Positions 6,592 to 15,234 of a stretch of DNA of 64,000 nt are shown one piece after another. The position numbers were made by a program, and so were the translations under genes. The notes under the pieces are model-generated. The model saw only the letters and a program-made list of their open reading frames with translations, was not told where the DNA came from and made no database searches. The stretch comes from Hymenobacter telluris (lineage in GTDB: Bacteria; Bacteroidota; Bacteroidia; Cytophagales; Hymenobacteraceae), in NCBI RefSeq assembly GCF_017313265.1, contig NZ_JAFLQZ010000023.1, positions 1 through 64,000 on the forward strand, in the 5' to 3' direction. Each line of letters opens with the position of its first letter. The stretch's first letter is position 1.

Positions 6592-7988
6592 TTGCGCTAA
6601 AAACCCAAGCGGGCTGGCTGGACCTGCTGCCCGGCACCATCGGCATCGAAATCAGCAACCCCTACTTCCGCTTCGATGCCGTGCCGGGCGTGAGCACCTA
6701 CCCCTTCGGGCTGCCCATGAGCCCGAAAAACCTGCGCGACTTGAACTTCCCGCACGTAGTGGCCGCCCAGGGCGAGCTGGTCCCGGCCGTGCCGGTGGAG
6801 TTCTACCTGGACGGGCTGCTCTGGCGGCTGGGCAGCCTGGTCTACCAGGACTACCAGCCCGACAAGCGCATGCTGCAGTACCAGTTCGTGGCCGCCGCGG
6901 GCGATTTGCAAACCCTGATCGAAGGGCTGAAGCTGGGCACGATGAACCTGGGCGGCGTGCGGCCCCTGGTGTTGAGCCCGAACGAGCCCGACTACGCGCT
7001 GGGTACGATTCGCAACCGCGGGTTTTTCGGCGACCAACCGATGGTCTGGACCGGCTACCTGAACTATTACGCGAACGGGGCCTATCCGGAGTTTGTGGCG
7101 CCCCAGCCTCGGTTGGTCCCGCTGCTGCGGCGCGTCTTCGCCCAGGTGGGCTATACGCTCAGCGGGGAGTGGCTCACCGATCCACTGATCACGCAGTTGG
7201 TGCTGTATTCCGACCGCATTGCCGACGACTACGTGCAGCTGGTGGCCACGCAGTTTCTGCTCGAGTGGCACGTGCCCCAGGAGCTGAGTCCGGGCCAGCT
7301 CCTGGTGGAGTTGCAGAAGCTCTTCGGGCTGGGCTACGACTTCCATCCTACCCGGCGCGAAATCCGCATCACGCGTCTGCGCGACGTGGCCACCAACCCC
7401 GAATACCTGGTCCGCGACCCAGGGCAGCTGACCCGTGCCACCCCGCCGCTGGCCGAAGGCTACACGCTGGAATTAGGGCTGGAGGCCGGCGACGAGTTGA
7501 GTAAAACGCTCGATACCAGCTGGACTAAGCTGGTAGTAGGGGCCGGCAAAACGCCGCTGAAGGCCGAAGCGGGCACGCTGCACTGCGTGGAAGAGAACGG
7601 CCAGCTACTGCCAGCCCTTGAAGGGAAAGGGGCAGGAGTGACCCAGAATCTCAACGCCGCGTCGCAGTGCGGGCTGCGCCTGCTCTTTGACCGGGGGAAC
7701 GCGCAACTCACCAACGGCCGCGAGGCCGGCAGTGCGCTGGCCTTGCAGTGGGCCGGGGCCAACGGGCTCTACGCGCAGGGCCACCAGGCCTGGCTTTCGT
7801 TCCTGGACCGGGCCGGCCGCGAAGAGCGCCTGGTGCCCTTCCGGGTGGGCGACTTGCTGAGCCTGGATCCGGCCCGCAAGGAGCTGGTCGGCCCGCGCAA
7901 GTACCTCTGGGAAAAAGTCTCGCTGAGCGTGAGCACCACCAAGCGGCTGGAAACGGCCCGCTTCACCTATCGCCCCATTCGTCTATGA
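6588..7988 (+). CDS. Phage tail protein, possible baseplate or hub component
   Basis: This 466-aa protein starts at ATG 6588, overlapping the stop of the SprB-repeat protein gene. It is soluble, rich in beta strands and aromatic residues (PYFRFDAVP, FYLDGLLWRLGSLVYQDYQPDK), with no signal peptide. The mix of an early beta domain, a central helical part and a late beta domain is compatible with tail hub or baseplate proteins, but no motif decides this. Its own stop overlaps the ATG of the following gene, keeping the operon translationally coupled. Function is therefore inferred only from position. Confidence 0.7.
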   Translation: MIALKTQAGWLDLLPGTIGIEISNPYFRFDAVPGVSTYPFGLPMSPKNLRDLNFPHVVAAQGELVPAVPVEFYLDGLLWRLGSLVYQDYQPDKRMLQYQFVAAAGDLQTLIEGLKLGTMNLGGVRPLVLSPNEPDYALGTIRNRGFFGDQPMVWTGYLNYYANGAYPEFVAPQPRLVPLLRRVFAQVGYTLSGEWLTDPLITQLVLYSDRIADDYVQLVATQFLLEWHVPQELSPGQLLVELQKLFGLGYDFHPTRREIRITRLRDVATNPEYLVRDPGQLTRATPPLAEGYTLELGLEAGDELSKTLDTSWTKLVVGAGKTPLKAEAGTLHCVEENGQLLPALEGKGAGVTQNLNAASQCGLRLLFDRGNAQLTNGREAGSALALQWAGANGLYAQGHQAWLSFLDRAGREERLVPFRVGDLLSLDPARKELVGPRKYLWEKVSLSVSTTKRLETARFTYRPIRL

Positions 7989-8416
7989 GCCAGGAACTAG
8001 ACCTCGCCAACAAGTGGCTGGACTTCACCATTGAAAGCTTCGTCGAGAACATGCGCAAGCTGCGCATCCAGGACACCGGCACCTTGATGGCCAGCTTTAA
8101 AAAACAGGTCATCGGCTCGGCCGAGGGGCGCCTGCAGTTGCAGCTCAGCTACGCGCTGTATGGCAAGTTCATCGACATGGGCGTGGGCCGCGGCATGGGC
8201 CAGGGCGTGCGCCGCGGCGATGACGGCTACGACCGGATTCGCACCAGCCGCGGCCGCCTGCGGCGCAAAGAGCGCAAGGCCCGCAAGTGGTACAGCCGCG
8301 AAATGGCTTACCAGACCAAGCGCCTGGCTGAACTCATGAGCGAGCTGCACGGCACCGTTCTTATCTCCAGTGTTTCCGATGCCCTGCCTGCGCAGGACGT
8401 CACCATTATCTTTTAA
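7985..8416 (+). CDS. Small basic phage tail-completion-like protein
   Basis: This 143-aa protein has an N-terminal helical part (LANKWLDFTIESFVENMRKL), a short TGTLMASFKK segment, and a central ALYGKFIDMGVGRGMGQG motif. It is followed by a strongly basic Arg/Lys stretch and a helical tail. The 'SF...Y..F.E.G' style layout recalls HK97 gp10-like head-tail joining or tail-completion proteins, which also contain a short helix, a Gly-rich loop and basic residues. The similarity is weak and by eye. It overlaps the preceding gene by four bases and ends 11 bases before the tape measure gene. Confidence 0.65.
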   Translation: MSQELDLANKWLDFTIESFVENMRKLRIQDTGTLMASFKKQVIGSAEGRLQLQLSYALYGKFIDMGVGRGMGQGVRRGDDGYDRIRTSRGRLRRKERKARKWYSREMAYQTKRLAELMSELHGTVLISSVSDALPAQDVTIIF

Positions 8417-8427
8417 GCGAAGCCGTT

Positions 8428-11400
8428 ATGGCCGAAAATAGCGAAGAACGGAAAGTCAAGATCCTGCTCGATGCGCAGCAGGCCAACGCCAGCATCAAGG
8501 AAATGGGGGCCGGCGCCGCCATCATGAAGAGCCAGCTGGATAAGATGGCCCAGGATGATCCGCGCCGGGCGCAACTCATCAACGACCACGCGCAATTACG
8601 CGAACGGATCCAGGAAGCCGCCCTGGCCCAGCGCACCTACGTCAAGTCCACCGAGGAGCTGGCGCGGGAGCAGGCCCAGCTAGCGCAGCAAAACCAGGAA
8701 GTCATTCTGAACGGACAAAAAGTGACGGCCTCCTTCAACGACATGAAGGCTTCGGCCGACTTGCTCGAGCAGCAGTTGCACGCGTTGTCGGCCGACGATC
8801 CGGGGCGCAAGAAGATGCTGGCCGACTACCAGGCCCTGCAGGAGCGCATTGACGGCGTGAAGAAGGAAATGGGCGAAACCACCGAAAAAGGTCTGACCAT
8901 GAAAGATGCGCTGGCCTTTGCCGGCGTGGGTGTAGGCCTGGAAGCGGCTGTGGACGTTGTAAAGGAAATGGGGGCCGAAGTTGTGCAGACCGTGCAGGAG
9001 TTCGAGAAGCTGCGCAGCTCCATCAACGGCCTAACCGGCGCCACTGGGGAGGAGCTCGACCAGCTCACCACCGGCGTGGCGGGCCTGGCCAAGACCTTCG
9101 GCAAGGAATACGACGAGGTGCTGGTGGCCAGCAACGCGCTGGCCAAGCAGATGGGCATTTCCCAGCAGGAGGCCCTCACCTTACTGGAGAAAGGCTTCGT
9201 GGCCGGCGCCGATGTCAACGGCGAGTTTCTCGACCAGGTGAAGGAGTACCCGGCCCAGTTCAAGCAGGCGGGTCTCTCGGCCTCCGAGTTCATCGGCGTG
9301 CTGAGCCAGTCGCAGACGGATGGCGTGTTTTCCGACAAGGGTGTCGACGTGGTCAAGGAGTTCGGCCTCCGGATCCGGGAGCAAACCAGCGCCACCAAGG
9401 ACGCGCTGTACGCTGCGTTTGGCCCGGAGTTTACCAAGGAAATCCTGGACGGCGTCAACAACGGCAGCCTCACGTCGGTGCAGGCGCTGCAGCGCATTTC
9501 GCAGCAGATGAACGACACCCAGATTCCGGCCGCTCAGCTGCAAACCGTCATTGCCGACGTGTTCGGCGGGCCGGGCGAGGACGCCGGGCTGGAGTATTTG
9601 CAGTCGCTGCGCAACGTGGGCGGGGGTATCGACTCGCTGATCGACAAGACCAACCCGTACGTGCAGCGCCAGCAGGCCCTGCTCGATTCCAACAAGGCGC
9701 TGGCCGCCACCCAGAACGACCTGGCCAAGGAGTTCGAAGGCACCGGCACCAGTCTGGAAATGCTGGGCAACAACGGCCTGGCGCTGCTCTACACGCTGCT
9801 CACTTCGCTGATTGTCACCTTTAAGGAGCTCTTCCAGCCCATCCAGGATATCTGGAACTCGTTTATGGAGCTGGGTCAGGCCGTGGGCATCTTCTCGCAG
9901 GGGGGCACCTCGGCCGTGAGTGTGGGCCAAGCGCTGGGCAACGTGATCCGGGCGCTGTTCACGCCCACGCGCCTGCTCTGGGGCGCGCTGGCCGAGGGTG
10001 CCAAGTCGTTGGTAGAATGGGCGAAGGGCTCGGAAACGGCCCGTGCTGCGCTAACCGTCATGGCTGCGCCCCTGCGCGGGCTCTATGAGCTACTCATGAA
10101 CGGGCCCGCGTACTTCGCCGGCTTCTCGGCCGCGGCCGAGAGCAGCTTCGGCACCATCGGCCGGGCCTGGCAACGAATTAAGAACCGGGACTTCGGTGGC
10201 GCGGCCGATGAGTTCAAGGGCATCGGTAAAAAGGCCGGGGATGCGTATGCGGATGCTTTTGCTCAGGCCATGGCCAAGAAGCCGGCGCCGGCCGCCAGCA
10301 CCCCCGCGAAGGCCGACGATCCGGAGGCGCCAAAACGGGCCGCGGGCGGGGATGGGACCACCGAAAAGGACCGGGAAAAGGCGGCCAAGGATGCGGAAAC
10401 TGCGCGGGCCAAAGCCAAAGCGGCCCGCGACAAAGCCGACCAGGAACATCTGGATGCCATCAAACTGCGCTACAAAGAGGAAGGCGGCTTGCTGGTGGCG
10501 CAGGACGCGTTGCGCAACCAGCTGGGCCAGCGGGCCCTCTCCGATGAGGAAGCCCTGCGCGCCCAGCAGCGCCAGAAGCTCTTCGACGATGCCGATGCCC
10601 AGGTGGAAAAACTCACCGGCAAGGAAATTGACTACACCGAGCAGGTAAAAGCCATCGTGGAAGCGCGGGGCCTGGCCCTGCGCGAGCTGCAAACCAAGTT
10701 CGAGGCTGAAGACAAAAAGGCCCGGCAGGAAAAGCTCGAGGCCAAGCGGGCCCAAAACCAGGCCGACGAGGAAATCGCCCTGGCCGAATTGGAAGTGAAG
10801 CTGGCCAACGGCGTGCTCAACGAGCAAACGTACGAGGATGCCATTTACGCCGTGAAAAAAGCGGCGGCCGACCGGGAGCTGGCGTTGCTCAAAGAGCAGA
10901 AGGGTGCCGAGTCCGCAGAATATAAGAAGGCCGTGGCCGATAAGCTAGCCGCCGAGGCCGACCACATTACGAAGAAAAAGAAGCTCGAGGAGGACCTCAC
11001 CAAATACGAGCGGGCGCTGGGCGCGGTAAAAAAGGCCCTGGGTAATGAGGAGCTGGCTTTTGTGGGGGAGTTGTTCGGCAAAAAATCGGGGCTCTACAAA
11101 GCCTTCGTGGCGGCGCAGAAAGCGACGGCCATCGCCGAGATTGGGCTGAACCTGGTATCGGAGCTATCAAGCAACTCGAAAAACGCGGCCGCCTTCCCGC
11201 CGCCGTTCAACGGCATCTACCTGCTGGCCACCAATGCTCTGTCGGTGGTGCGGGCGGGCGTGGCCACGGCCAAGGTGGCGGGCTTCCGGGAAGGGGGCAG
11301 TACCAGTGCCGGCAACGGCACCCTGGACTTGAACCGGTTGCAGGTAGCGCCCAACGGCAAGCTGCTTGATCAGGATGGCTTTGCCGTCGCGGGCCTGGTG

Positions 11401-11727
11401 CACGAGAACGAGTACGTAATTCCCGAGTGGATGCGCACCGACCCGAAGGTGGTGCAGGTGGAGTCGTGGTTGGAGGAGAAGCGGCTGCGCGGCTATGCTC
11501 AGGGCGGCGCCACCAGCGACGGCGGCAGCCTAGCCCCGGTGGACGAAGTGTCCGGCTCCGGCGAAGTAGCCACGCTGTTGCAGCAGTTGATTGCCGAGCA
11601 GCGCCAAACTCGGGAGGAGATGAGCACCTGGGTCCGCGAGTTCAAAGTGGTCAACCAGCTGCACGACTTCGACCAGGACTACGGCACCTTTAAAAAGGTG
11701 AACAACCAGAACGGTATTTCCGGCTAA
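8428..11727 (+). CDS. Phage tail tape measure protein
   Basis: At 1099 aa this is by far the longest gene of the phage part. The N-terminal 170 residues are coiled coil (LLDAQQANASIKEMGAGAA), followed by a TP901-type tape-measure core from about residue 180 with the VQEFEKLRSSINGLTGATGE block. Hydrophobic segments occur around residues 450-470 and 500-560. A long Lys/Glu/Ala-rich coiled coil runs from about 640 to 870. The C-terminal part holds Gly-rich turns and LVHENEYVIPEWM, a motif common in the C-terminal region of such proteins. It would set tail length and help DNA or effector passage through the membrane. It is the last gene of the tail operon and is followed by a strong terminator. 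Confidence 0.9.
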   Translation: MAENSEERKVKILLDAQQANASIKEMGAGAAIMKSQLDKMAQDDPRRAQLINDHAQLRERIQEAALAQRTYVKSTEELAREQAQLAQQNQEVILNGQKVTASFNDMKASADLLEQQLHALSADDPGRKKMLADYQALQERIDGVKKEMGETTEKGLTMKDALAFAGVGVGLEAAVDVVKEMGAEVVQTVQEFEKLRSSINGLTGATGEELDQLTTGVAGLAKTFGKEYDEVLVASNALAKQMGISQQEALTLLEKGFVAGADVNGEFLDQVKEYPAQFKQAGLSASEFIGVLSQSQTDGVFSDKGVDVVKEFGLRIREQTSATKDALYAAFGPEFTKEILDGVNNGSLTSVQALQRISQQMNDTQIPAAQLQTVIADVFGGPGEDAGLEYLQSLRNVGGGIDSLIDKTNPYVQRQQALLDSNKALAATQNDLAKEFEGTGTSLEMLGNNGLALLYTLLTSLIVTFKELFQPIQDIWNSFMELGQAVGIFSQGGTSAVSVGQALGNVIRALFTPTRLLWGALAEGAKSLVEWAKGSETARAALTVMAAPLRGLYELLMNGPAYFAGFSAAAESSFGTIGRAWQRIKNRDFGGAADEFKGIGKKAGDAYADAFAQAMAKKPAPAASTPAKADDPEAPKRAAGGDGTTEKDREKAAKDAETARAKAKAARDKADQEHLDAIKLRYKEEGGLLVAQDALRNQLGQRALSDEEALRAQQRQKLFDDADAQVEKLTGKEIDYTEQVKAIVEARGLALRELQTKFEAEDKKARQEKLEAKRAQNQADEEIALAELEVKLANGVLNEQTYEDAIYAVKKAAADRELALLKEQKGAESAEYKKAVADKLAAEADHITKKKKLEEDLTKYERALGAVKKALGNEELAFVGELFGKKSGLYKAFVAAQKATAIAEIGLNLVSELSSNSKNAAAFPPPFNGIYLLATNALSVVRAGVATAKVAGFREGGSTSAGNGTLDLNRLQVAPNGKLLDQDGFAVAGLVHENEYVIPEWMRTDPKVVQVESWLEEKRLRGYAQGGATSDGGSLAPVDEVSGSGEVATLLQQLIAEQRQTREEMSTWVREFKVVNQLHDFDQDYGTFKKVNNQNGISG

Positions 11728-11752
11728 AAAGGGTGTTCGAATTACCTGTCAA

Positions 11753-11790
11753 AAAATGCCCCCGAAAAACCGCGTTTTCGGGGGCATTTT
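11753..11790 (+). terminator. Strong terminator closing the phage tail operon
   Basis: A 14-bp stem (AATGCCCCCGAAAA at 11755-11768 with its exact complement starting at 11775) is bordered by A and T runs. It lies about 30 bases after the tape measure stop and may work in both directions. Confidence 0.9.
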
Positions 11791-11889
11791 CGTGGGTGCT
11801 ACACGTGTTCGAAAAAGAACTCTATTTCGAACAGGCTCTACATTTTCTTGCTAGCAGCTTGGATACTGAAAAGCACATTATGGTCAGGA

Positions 11890-12555
11890 TTAAGGGCGCG
11901 CTTTCAGATAGTAGCGCGTACCAATGGATACCGTGCTCGTTACGCCTGCACTGCCATAGATGATATAGGCTAACGGGCGTAGCGGAAGATTCAACAAAGC
12001 AGTTGCGGTCAGGTCCATGTGCGGACTCGCCTTATAGAGTAAACCGCCGCCGCCAGTTAGTCCTAGATCAAAGCTGGTGGACCGGTTCGTATTGGTAAAA
12101 AATACGGCGTTCGTGCTGTCCGCCTGGGTCTGCTTGTCATAGTGCATGTAAGCCATTACCGTAGCTCCTGCTATCGCCTGTAGCTGAAGTCGCCGTTGAG
12201 CGGGTTTACCCAGATCAATACGCAGAAGAATAGGTAGCAATAGGGTACGTTGGCGGGTTTGAGAATACACATTAATAGGAAACGGCTGGGGATAATTCGC
12301 TCGAATCACCCAGCGTTCCCGGTGCTCAAAGCGGCTTTGGGAAGCACTCAACCCCAGTTGCAGCGTTAGGCCCGGCTTGAGAAGCTTACCTGCTGTTATA
12401 ATTGGCGCAAAACCCTGTCCAGCCCACCCAAAGTCCGAGCGGTACGCACCACTGTGGCCTACCTCAAGACCGACAAAATATCCTTTTTCCGGCTGCGTCT
12501 GGCTGAATACGGGTAGGGGCAGCAGCAGCAAACTTGCCCAGTAAAAATTACGCAT
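11890..12555 (-). CDS. Secreted outer-membrane beta-barrel-like protein
   Basis: This 221-aa protein has a clear signal peptide (MRNFYWASLLLLPLPVFSQ, cleavage after Ser-Gln or nearby). The mature part alternates short amphipathic strands (YFVGLEVGHSGAYRSDFG, LTLQLGLSASQSRFEHR, STSFDLGLTGGGGLLYKAS) and ends in a tyrosine-rich strand, TVSIGTRYYLKARP. This is the pattern of small eight-stranded outer-membrane barrels (OmpW/PorT-like shape), not a specific family. It is transcribed toward the phage operon and faces its terminator. It may be a host gene at the prophage border or lysogenic cargo. Confidence 0.75.
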   Translation of the reverse strand: MRNFYWASLLLLPLPVFSQTQPEKGYFVGLEVGHSGAYRSDFGWAGQGFAPIITAGKLLKPGLTLQLGLSASQSRFEHRERWVIRANYPQPFPINVYSQTRQRTLLLPILLRIDLGKPAQRRLQLQAIAGATVMAYMHYDKQTQADSTNAVFFTNTNRSTSFDLGLTGGGGLLYKASPHMDLTATALLNLPLRPLAYIIYGSAGVTSTVSIGTRYYLKARP

Positions 12556-12629
12556 AGTGGTACAGATAAGGAAAGGGAATGAAGCAAGTAGTATCTTTCT
12601 ATTGAATAGAAAGATATAGAGATTATTTG

Positions 12630-12661
12630 ATGATAACTACAGGATAGTATCGACTTATCAT
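12630..12661. promoter_or_regulatory. Candidate recombinase or operator site (7-bp inverted arms)
   Basis: ATGATAA at 12630-12636 and TTATCAT at 12655-12661 form perfect inverted arms with an 18-base centre, giving a 32-bp site 70 bases before the serine recombinase start. The size matches a small-serine-recombinase binding site, but no second copy was seen, so it could equally be an operator. Confidence 0.3.
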
Positions 12662-12730
12662 GGTGGTAACAATAGTGCTGGATACTGCTGTTATAGAACA
12701 TAGCCTCACTTTTACTACTACATTGTCATT

Positions 12731-13354
12731 ATGCGAGTAGCACTTTACGCCCGCGTATCAACGGCCGACAAGGATCAGGACCCGGAAAATCAGTTGCAGG
12801 TACTGCGCCGGGAGGCTGAGCGTGCTGGCGACGTGGTGTATAAAGAATACGTCGACGAGGATTCAGGCCGTAAGTCCAGCCGCAAAGCCTTCCAGCAACT
12901 GCTCTCCGATGCCGGCAAGCGTCGCTTCGACATGGTGCGGGTGTGGGACTTGAGCCGCTTCAGCCGCGAGGGGATTGAGAAGGTGTTTGAGCACACGTCT
13001 GTTTTGGAGCAGTGCGGCGTGAGCTTCTGGAGCTACTCGGAGCCCATGCTCAACACGGCCGGCCCGATGAAGGACTTCATGAAGGCCGTGCTCAGCTGGG
13101 CCGCCGGCTACTACAGTGAGCGGCTTAGTGAGAACGTGAAGCAGGGGCTACACCGCAAGAAGGCCCAGGCCGCGTTGAAGGGCGAAGCATACGTGCACGG
13201 CCGCCGGGCGCTGGCGCCGGCCGTGGTGGAGGAAATTCGGGCCCTGCAGCAAGATGGGCTGAGTGTGCGCAAGATTAGCGCGGCTACGGGGGTAGCGGTC
13301 GGCACCTTGCACAAGTACTTGGTCAAGCCCGTGGTGGCAGAAGAGGCAAGGTAG
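12731..13354 (+). CDS. Small serine recombinase (resolvase/invertase family)
   Basis: This 207-aa protein begins MRVALYARVSTADKDQDPEN, the standard catalytic N-terminus with Arg8 and nucleophile Ser10. It continues with the usual RWDxSRFSR-type motif (VWDLSRFSREGIEKV), the long E helix, and a C-terminal helix-turn-helix (EIRALQQDGLSVRKISAATG followed by VAVGTLHKYL). Length and layout match resolvases and DNA invertases rather than large phage serine integrases. It could excise or invert part of the prophage, resolve a transposon, or be a leftover of a mobile element. No gene for a partner transposase is visible. It runs toward the STAS-like gene, whose stop lies three bases away on the other strand. 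Confidence 0.9.
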   Translation: MRVALYARVSTADKDQDPENQLQVLRREAERAGDVVYKEYVDEDSGRKSSRKAFQQLLSDAGKRRFDMVRVWDLSRFSREGIEKVFEHTSVLEQCGVSFWSYSEPMLNTAGPMKDFMKAVLSWAAGYYSERLSENVKQGLHRKKAQAALKGEAYVHGRRALAPAVVEEIRALQQDGLSVRKISAATGVAVGTLHKYLVKPVVAEEAR

Positions 13355-13357
13355 GAG

Positions 13358-13762
13358 TTACCGCCTAATCGGTTGGCGGGCCAGCCAGTCGTAGGCATCC
13401 AGCCCCTCCGTAAACACGGAAATGTACGGGACCGTAGCGTGCTGGATGATGTCAAGCAGGGTACGACTAGCGGACCAATCCCGAGCTACCACCCAAGCAA
13501 CGTGTGTAATACCCGCCTGGGCAAGTTGCGGTAAGTAATCCGTACTCACCCACTGCTCGAGTTCGTCCCAGCCATCGTAGGCCATACTGCTGTCACAGAG
13601 CAAGCGACTGCAATCTAGCTGTTGCGCATGGCGCAGGAGGATGGCACAGCTCTCCAAAGAAGAAGCGGCGTTGTGGGTGCCCTGCCACTCGGCTTGCAGC
13701 CATTGAAAAAGTTCGTCGTAGCCTAGCGTAAAGAATAGCGACGTATAGAGATTTTTTATCAT
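13358..13762 (-). CDS. STAS/SpoIIAA-like protein (paralogue of the gene at 19860)
   Basis: This 134-aa protein resembles the STAS/SEC14-like (SpoIIAA-like) proteins that are numerous in Hymenobacter. It starts MIKNLYTSLFFTLGYDEL (an ATG three codons upstream is also possible). It contains LQAEWQGTH, a cysteine-bearing LDCSRLLCDSS strand, and the shared block WVSTDYLPQLAQAGITHVAWV. The paralogue at 19860-20354 has the equivalent WLATEYLPHIEAAGVEYMAW. The family's biochemical role is not established; it is usually thought of as a small regulatory or binding fold. The gene is convergent with the serine recombinase and has an AT-rich upstream region of its own. Confidence 0.75.
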   Translation of the reverse strand: MIKNLYTSLFFTLGYDELFQWLQAEWQGTHNAASSLESCAILLRHAQQLDCSRLLCDSSMAYDGWDELEQWVSTDYLPQLAQAGITHVAWVVARDWSASRTLLDIIQHATVPYISVFTEGLDAYDWLARQPIRR

Positions 13763-13930
13763 CCTATACATACGGTGCTACGCGGAGCGATAAATACGGA
13801 AATTAAAACGAGATTAATAACGCCTCGTCAGTAACTACGCAGCCGCCGGCTGTTTTGTGTCCTTTTCGGCCCTCGGTCGTGAGGTGAGCTTTGAGTTCTT
13901 CAACTCACTGTTCACCTCATTGTCCTTCGT

Positions 13931-14365
13931 ATGAAACTGTATTTAGTAGGTGCCTGCCTGGCGTCTGCTTTCTTCCTCCAGACCCAGCTACTAGCGCAGG
14001 CCCCTCCTACCCTTTCGATAGAAAGGGTGACGCCTGGCCACGATAAGTGGGAGCACCTGCTCACGCTGAGCACTAGCCTCGACACCGTTGATTTGACAGT
14101 GCCTACCACTCCCTCGATGCTGCGGGCGGAGGTGAGCCCACCGCGCTACGACTATCGTAACGCCCGCCGGGTGGAGCGCAAGTACAACCGGGTGCGGCGC
14201 TACTACCGGCGCCAGAACCGCCGCGACACCCGCGGCCTGCAAAGGGAGAGCCACCGCAAGTACCAGTTGCAATGCCGGCAGATCCTGCAGGAAGAAAAAC
14301 AGCGAAAAAAAGAACGGCACAAGCGGCCAGTAGAGGCCGAACAGAAGCCGCGAAATAGGCCGTAA
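13931..14365 (+). CDS. Small secreted basic protein of unknown function
   Basis: The 144-aa product has a signal peptide (MKLYLVGACLASAFFLQTQLLAQA). The mature N-terminal half has mixed beta character. The C-terminal 70 residues are extremely basic and helical, with many Arg, Lys, Tyr and Gln (NARRVERKYNRVRRYYRRQN), likely a coiled or nucleic-acid- or envelope-binding tail. I recognise no family. It stands alone between an AT-rich region and a strong terminator that lies 38 bases after its stop. Confidence 0.65.
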   Translation: MKLYLVGACLASAFFLQTQLLAQAPPTLSIERVTPGHDKWEHLLTLSTSLDTVDLTVPTTPSMLRAEVSPPRYDYRNARRVERKYNRVRRYYRRQNRRDTRGLQRESHRKYQLQCRQILQEEKQRKKERHKRPVEAEQKPRNRP

Positions 14366-14402
14366 CGGCTAATTGTGACACACAATCTGCCACATAAAAA
14401 AT

Positions 14403-14437
14403 AAAAACCCCCTCAGTTTGATACTGAGGGGGTTTTT
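14403..14437 (+). terminator. Bidirectional terminator between a secreted-protein gene and tRNA-Arg
   Basis: A perfect 14-bp stem (14403-14416 with 14424-14437, loop TTTGATA) is flanked by A5 and T5. It can serve the plus-strand gene ending at 14365 and the minus-strand tRNA. Confidence 0.9.
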
Positions 14438-14439
14438 AG

Positions 14440-14511
14440 TGGTCACGCTAGGAATCGAACCTAGATCAAGAGCTTCGGAAACTCTTATACTATCCGTTGT
14501 ACGACGTGACC
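14440..14511 (-). tRNA. tRNA-Arg (anticodon CCG)
   Basis: The reverse complement folds as a 72-nt cloverleaf: acceptor GGTCACG/CGTGACC, D arm GTAC/GTAT with loop AACGGATA, anticodon stem AGAGT/GCTCT around loop TTCCGAA (anticodon CCG), a four-base variable loop, and T arm CTAGG-TTCGATT-CCTAG, then discriminator A. The 3' CCA is not encoded. It lies about 1.1 kb downstream of the serine recombinase, so it might mark an integration hot spot, but I saw no duplicated tRNA 3' end in the window. Confidence 0.95.
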
Positions 14512-14658
14512 CGGTTAGGAGGGGCAAAACTAGCCAGAAATAGCGGTGTAGCCAAACCCAAGACAGCATTTTATCTAAAATGCTGTAGCTGCGCACCATA
14601 ACCTTCCAGACGTTAATTCAGTTAGCTATTCTTAGAACCCGATCAACCTACTTCTATT

Positions 14659-15144
14659 ATGGCAACCACTGAAAAGAAAACCCTCTATACGGCTGATGCC
14701 TCAGCTGTTGGTGGCCGTAGCGGCCACGTTCGCTCCGCCACTGGTATCATCGATTTGGATATGTCGGTGCCGGAAGGCTTGGGCGGCAAGAAAGGCGCCA
14801 CCAATCCCGAAGAGCTATTCGCCGCTGGCTACGCATCCTGCTTTCAACAGGCGCTGCTGGTAATAGCACAGCGCGCCGGCGACAAGCTCGACGCCGATAC
14901 CACGGTAGCTTGTTCGGTGTCGTTGTTTCAGGAAGGGGAAGGCTATGGCTTGAGTGCTGTACTCGACGTGGACCTCAAGAAATTCGGCCGTGACAAAACC
15001 GTAGAAATGGTGCGTCAGGCCCATAAAATCTGCCCCTATTCGGTGGGTACTCGCGGCAACATGGAAGTGGAGCTGCGCGTGCAGGGCGAGGCTATTCCGG
15101 TAGCCGCCGAAGAAAATGCCGGCGTTGCCGAGAAAGGGAATTAA
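14659..15144 (+). CDS. ohr: Organic hydroperoxide resistance protein, Ohr/OsmC family
   Basis: This 161-aa thiol peroxidase reduces organic hydroperoxides, normally recycled by lipoylated proteins. Both catalytic cysteines are visible: YASCFQQAL (about residue 61) and KICPYSVGTRGN (about 125). The Ohr hallmark ATNPEELFAAGYASCF is intact. There is a family-typical N-terminal YTADASAVGGRSGHV. The C-terminus is about 15 residues longer than the second Ohr in this window (24923-25357). No MarR regulator is adjacent here, whereas the paralogue has one, so this copy is probably under different control. It ends inside the left arm of a long hairpin shared with sucC. Confidence 0.93.
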   Translation: MATTEKKTLYTADASAVGGRSGHVRSATGIIDLDMSVPEGLGGKKGATNPEELFAAGYASCFQQALLVIAQRAGDKLDADTTVACSVSLFQEGEGYGLSAVLDVDLKKFGRDKTVEMVRQAHKICPYSVGTRGNMEVELRVQGEAIPVAAEENAGVAEKGN

Positions 15145-15234
15145 AAAGTAAGAGTTAAAAATTAAAAATGGCCGTCTGACACCTCCTAATAGAGATGTCG
15201 AACGGCCATTTTTAATTTTTAACTCTTACTTTTT
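15143..15234. terminator. Long 33-bp hairpin between convergent ohr and sucC
   Basis: Arms 15143-15175 and 15202-15234 are perfect complements, far longer than usual for a terminator. The AT-rich outer part (AAAAAGTAAGAGTTAAAAAT) carries a GGCCGT core, and the loop is 26 bases. The arms reach into both stop codons, so it can end transcription from either side. Its length suggests an inserted palindromic repeat that has been adopted as a terminator. Confidence 0.85.

Noticed and set aside
14440-14511. Prophage attachment site at the tRNA-Arg
   Set aside because: No direct repeat of the tRNA 3' end was found in the window, and the left prophage end is out of view.
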